Source: Rhodospirillales bacterium (GTDB lineage Bacteria > Pseudomonadota > Alphaproteobacteria > QKFK01 > SZUA-500). Taken from it: DNA of 27,358 nucleotides. A program made the translations under genes and the position numbers. Shown here one piece after another: positions 23,937 to 27,358 of the stretch; the stretch's first letter is position 1, and each line of letters begins with the position of its first letter. The notes under the pieces are model-generated. The model had not been told where the DNA came from. It saw nothing but the letters and a program-made list of their open reading frames with translations, and searched no databases. Location of the stretch: NCBI GenBank assembly GCA_003252195.1, contig QKFK01000140.1, positions 1 to 27,358 on the forward strand. Reading direction: 5' to 3'.

Positions 23937-25046
23937 ATGGGCAATATAGATAGCTTAAAATATGAAATACTAAAAGCGATAGAAAATGCCACTTCATTGC
24001 CAGAGTTAGAAGAAATTAGAGTTTTTGCATTAGGTAAAAAAGGCTCTATCACTGGTATGATGAAGGATTTAGGTTCGCTTTCTATTGAAGAAAAAAAAGA
24101 AGCTGGAAAAATCTTGAACGTAGTAAAAGATGAAATTCTTTTAGCGATAGAAACTAAAAGAATTCTTTTAGAAAATATTGCGTTGAACAAGAAACTTGCT
24201 TCAGAAAAAATTGATATCACTTTACCTATCAGAACTGAGACTTTGGGCCGAATTCATCCTATTTCGCAAGTCTTTGAGGAGGTGGTAGCTATCTTTGGTT
24301 CTATGGGCTTTTCTGTTGCTGAAGGCCCTGAGATTGAAGATGACTTTCATAACTTTACTGCTCTAAACTTGCCATTAAATCACCCTGCACGTCAGATGCA
24401 CGATACTTTCTATCTACCATCAGATGCAAATGGTGATAAAGATATTGATAGCTCATATGTGCTTCGTACTCACACATCACCAGTGCAAATTCGCACTATG
24501 GAGAATAACCAACCTCCAATTAGAATTATAGCACCTGGTAGAACATATCGTTGTGACTATGATGCTACACACACACCAATGTTTAACCAAATTGAAGGTT
24601 TGGTAATTGATAAGAAAACCTCAATGGCAGATTTGAAAGGTGTGTTGCTAGAGTTTATTAAATCATTCTTTGAGCTTGATGAAATTCCAACTCGCTATCG
24701 CCCATCTTTCTTCCCATTCACTGAGCCATCAGCTGAGATGGATATCGGCTGCTCCAGAGCTAATGGTGAGCTCAAAATTGGTGAGGGCAATGATTGGTTA
24801 GAAATTTTAGGCTGTGGCATGGTTCACCCTAATGTGTTAAAAGCTGTGAATATAGATCCAGAAGAATATCAAGGCTTTGCGTTCGGTTTAGGTTTAGACC
24901 GTTTAGCAATGCTCAAATATGGTATTCCTGATTTGCGTACATTCTTTGATTCAGATTTGCGTTGGCTTAAACATTACGGATTTATTCCACTAGATATCCC
25001 TAGCGTTACTGGTGGCCTTAGCTCAAACGGAGGAGCTGTACGATGA
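23937..25046 (+). CDS. pheS: Phenylalanine--tRNA ligase alpha subunit
   Basis: The alpha subunit of the heterotetrameric (alpha-beta)2 enzyme carries the class II catalytic core. The 369 residues show the N-terminal coiled coil that binds tRNA, the junction SQVFEEVVAIFGSMGF, the HTSPVQIRTME block, CDYDATHTPMFNQIEGL and RPSFFPFTEPSAEMDIGC, all diagnostic. ATG 23937 is preferred over ATG 23907: it is preceded by TTTAGGAAA, gives the usual N-terminus, and the earlier ATG abuts the hairpin T-tract. The stop overlaps the pheT start by four bases (ATGA), showing translational coupling. Confidence 0.96.
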   Translation: MGNIDSLKYEILKAIENATSLPELEEIRVFALGKKGSITGMMKDLGSLSIEEKKEAGKILNVVKDEILLAIETKRILLENIALNKKLASEKIDITLPIRTETLGRIHPISQVFEEVVAIFGSMGFSVAEGPEIEDDFHNFTALNLPLNHPARQMHDTFYLPSDANGDKDIDSSYVLRTHTSPVQIRTMENNQPPIRIIAPGRTYRCDYDATHTPMFNQIEGLVIDKKTSMADLKGVLLEFIKSFFELDEIPTRYRPSFFPFTEPSAEMDIGCSRANGELKIGEGNDWLEILGCGMVHPNVLKAVNIDPEEYQGFAFGLGLDRLAMLKYGIPDLRTFFDSDLRWLKHYGFIPLDIPSVTGGLSSNGGAVR

Positions 25047-27358
25047 AATTCACACTTTCTTGGTTAAAAGATTATTTGGAAACAGATGCTTCTTTAGAAC
25101 AAATTTTAGAGCGTTTAACTTCTATTGGTTTAGAGGTTGAGGGTTATGAAAACCCAGCCGAAAACCTAAAGGGTTTTGTGGTCGCTGAAGTTAAAACAGC
25201 TGAAAAACACCCAGATGCTGATAAATTAAGGCTCTTAAAGGTTTTTGACGGCAAAGAAGAACTTCAAATTGTTTGTGGTGCTCCAAATGCTAGAGCAGGG
25301 ATTAAGGTTGTGTTAGCCCGTGTTGGCACGATTATTCCATGCTATGGTGAAGCTCTTAAGGTTGGCAAAATCAGAGGGTTAGAAAGCTTTGGTATGCTTT
25401 GCTCTGAAAAAGAACTCTGTATTGGTGAAAACCATGATGGTATTATGGAATTGCCATTAGATGCACCAGTTGGGGTAGATGCTTCAACCGTGCTTAGTTC
25501 AGACCCAGTTATTGAGATTGCAATTACTCCAAACCGTGCTGAATGTTTAGGGGTTAGAGGTGTTGCTCGTGACTTGGCTGCTTCTGGCTTAGGCAAGTTC
25601 AAAGACCGCGATATTAAAGCGATTAAAGCTTCTTATAAATCACCTGTTGATGTGAAGATTGAAGATAAAGAAGGCTGTCCATTATTCGTTTCTCGCTATA
25701 TTAAAGGCGTAAAGAATGTAGAAAGCCCTGCATGGCTAAAAGATAGATTATCTGCTATTGGCATGCGTCCAATCTCAGCACTGGTTGATATTACCAACTA
25801 TCTTAACATTGATATGGCTCGTCCGCTTCATGTGTTTGATGCTGATAAGCTAAAAGGCAACCTCTGCATTCGCTCTGCTAAAGACGGCGAGGCTCTACTT
25901 GCATTAGATGAAAAAACATATGAGCTAAAAGAAAATATGATAGCCGTGTGTGATGATGCTGGTGTGCAGTCAATCGCGGGTATTATGGGCGGTGCTCCAA
26001 CAGGTTGCAATAACGAGACTGTTAATGTGGTGCTTGAGTCTGCTTTATTTGATGCATTGCGCATTTCATACGCAGGTAGAAAGCTCCAAGCTGAATCTGA
26101 TTCACGTTATCGTTTTGAGCGTCATGTTGACCCACATAGCACTATTAGCGGAGCTGAATTTGCTACTCAGCTGATTTTGGATATTTGTGGCGGTGAGGCT
26201 TCAGAACTCGTGATTGCTGGTGAAGTGCCTGATTATTCAGTTAAAGTTGCGTTGCGTCCAGAAAGAGTAGAAAAAGTAACAGGCTTAAAAGTTTCTAACG
26301 ATGAAATCTGCCGTATTTTAGATAATCTGGGTTTTGAGCCAAAGTTAGAAGATGGAAAAATTGCAACAAAATCACCATCATGGAGAGCGGATATTGAAGG
26401 CGAACATGATTTGGTAGAAGAAGTAGCTCGTATGTATGGCTATGACAATATTCCATCTCGTTTTAATCGTGATGAATTTAAGGCGATTGATGCTTTAACC
26501 CCAATCCAAAAGAACGTGGTTTCAGTCCGTCGTAACCTTGCAATGCGTGGAATGTATGAGACCGTAACATGGGGCTTCACACATTCAAAATTTGCTCAAT
26601 ATTTTATGCCAGAAAATGGTGATGCTCTAATCTTGTCTAACCCAATTAGCTCAGACTTAGACCAGATGCGTCCATCATTGTTGCCTAACTTGTTGTTGGC
26701 AGCCGAAAAGAACGTTGCCCGCTCAATGCCAGATATGGCTCTGTTTGAAACTGGTACCAAGTTCAACGGTCGCAACCCTGGTGAGCAAGAAACCGTAGCC
26801 GCAGGTGTTAGAACTGGTTTTGCTGTTTCTAAAAACTGGGCAATGCCTGCTCGCAAGGTAGATGTGTTTGATGCTAAGGCAGATGCTCTAGCTGCAATCG
26901 CTGCTGCCTTTGGGCCATTAGAGCCACAAATCACAACTGACGCCCCTAGCTGGTATCACCCAGGTCGCTCTGGCGTGTTCCGCTTGGGCAAAAATGTAAT
27001 CGCTCACTTTGGTGAAATCCACCCAAGCGTGCTAAAAGCATTTGGCATTAAAGAAACTGTAGTCGCTTTTGAAGTGTTCTTGGGTAACATTCCATTGCCA
27101 CGCACAAAAGGCACAGCTCGCAAGCTCTTAAAAACTTCAAGCCTCCAACCAGTGTTTAAAGACTTGGCATTTGTGCTTGATGCAAATGTAGATGCTTTAA
27201 GCGTGATTCAAACTGCAAAGGGAGCAGATAAAGAGCTAATCGAAGACGTAAAAATCTTTGACCTTTATCAAGGCTCAAACCTTCCAGAAGGCAAAAAGTC
27301 AATCGCAATCCAACTAAAAATCCAACCATATAATGAAACCTTAAAAGATAAGGATATT
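25043..27358 (+). CDS. pheT: Phenylalanine--tRNA ligase beta subunit (partial, runs off the right edge)
   Basis: 772 codons are visible without a stop. The start ATG at 25043 overlaps the pheS stop; AGGAG at 25031-25035 is its ribosome-binding site. The N-terminus MKFTLSWLKDYLET is typical, then come the tRNA-binding EMAP-like domain (VVAEVKTAEKHPDADKLRLLKV), the B3/B4 editing region with NITN- and RPLHVFDADK-type segments, the B5 domain and the catalytic-like domain. The last visible residues, IQPYNETLKDKDI, belong to the ferredoxin-fold anticodon-binding domain near the end, so probably only about 25 residues are missing. The beta subunit recognises tRNA-Phe and edits mischarged tyrosine. 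Confidence 0.97.
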   Translation, partial: MKFTLSWLKDYLETDASLEQILERLTSIGLEVEGYENPAENLKGFVVAEVKTAEKHPDADKLRLLKVFDGKEELQIVCGAPNARAGIKVVLARVGTIIPCYGEALKVGKIRGLESFGMLCSEKELCIGENHDGIMELPLDAPVGVDASTVLSSDPVIEIAITPNRAECLGVRGVARDLAASGLGKFKDRDIKAIKASYKSPVDVKIEDKEGCPLFVSRYIKGVKNVESPAWLKDRLSAIGMRPISALVDITNYLNIDMARPLHVFDADKLKGNLCIRSAKDGEALLALDEKTYELKENMIAVCDDAGVQSIAGIMGGAPTGCNNETVNVVLESALFDALRISYAGRKLQAESDSRYRFERHVDPHSTISGAEFATQLILDICGGEASELVIAGEVPDYSVKVALRPERVEKVTGLKVSNDEICRILDNLGFEPKLEDGKIATKSPSWRADIEGEHDLVEEVARMYGYDNIPSRFNRDEFKAIDALTPIQKNVVSVRRNLAMRGMYETVTWGFTHSKFAQYFMPENGDALILSNPISSDLDQMRPSLLPNLLLAAEKNVARSMPDMALFETGTKFNGRNPGEQETVAAGVRTGFAVSKNWAMPARKVDVFDAKADALAAIAAAFGPLEPQITTDAPSWYHPGRSGVFRLGKNVIAHFGEIHPSVLKAFGIKETVVAFEVFLGNIPLPRTKGTARKLLKTSSLQPVFKDLAFVLDANVDALSVIQTAKGADKELIEDVKIFDLYQGSNLPEGKKSIAIQLKIQPYNETLKDKDI

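Overview
The window is chromosomal DNA from an AT-rich alphaproteobacterium. The class call rests on gene order. The block methyltransferase (PCMT family) - tolC - popZ - valS at 11082-16630 is a characteristic alphaproteobacterial neighbourhood, and PopZ is a polar scaffold restricted to that class. It is followed by the translation block thrS - infC - rpmI - rplT - pheS - pheT (20560 to the right edge). A VirD4-type coupling protein at the left edge suggests a type IV secretion system and possibly a host-associated life. I cannot name genus or order from sequence alone.

Layout. (1) 2-1394: the end of a VirD4/TraG-like coupling ATPase, interrupted by a +1 frameshift at about 449-453 and continuing into a long, extremely acidic C-terminal extension. 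(2) 1395-1754: non-coding, with eleven perfect copies of a 7-bp repeat and a terminator. (3) 1755-4214, minus strand: glycogen phosphorylase, alone in its unit. (4) 4570-10953: the most unusual part of the window, with four paralogous HAD-superfamily hydrolase-like proteins (433-449 aa) and two paralogous small proteins (117-118 aa). They form two apparent operons, HAD-small and HAD-HAD-small-HAD. Each operon has its own TTGACA-type promoter, and a strong terminator closes the set. I do not recognise the small protein family or the substrate of the HAD proteins. (5) 11082-16630: the methyltransferase-like gene, tolC, popZ and valS. (6) 16738-18315, minus strand: an alpha/beta hydrolase followed by exodeoxyribonuclease III. 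(7) 18354-19586: a GT4 glycosyltransferase carrying a perfect in-frame 24-bp tandem duplication near its N-terminus. (8) 19637-20440: a lysine-rich HExxH protein of unknown role. (9) 20560-27358: thrS, infC (with a rare ATA start), rpmI, rplT, pheS and pheT (cut by the window edge).

How the parts fit. Regions 5 and 9 are ordinary housekeeping: envelope export, polarity and translation. The HAD/small-protein cluster looks like a locally amplified accessory system. Its catalytic motifs are retained in all four copies, while the presumed cap domain between motifs I and II has diverged, which suggests one chemistry applied to several substrates. Its position between glycogen phosphorylase and the cell-envelope block gives no clear functional link. 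The nearby VirD4 gene makes secretion of the HAD proteins an idea to test, not a conclusion.
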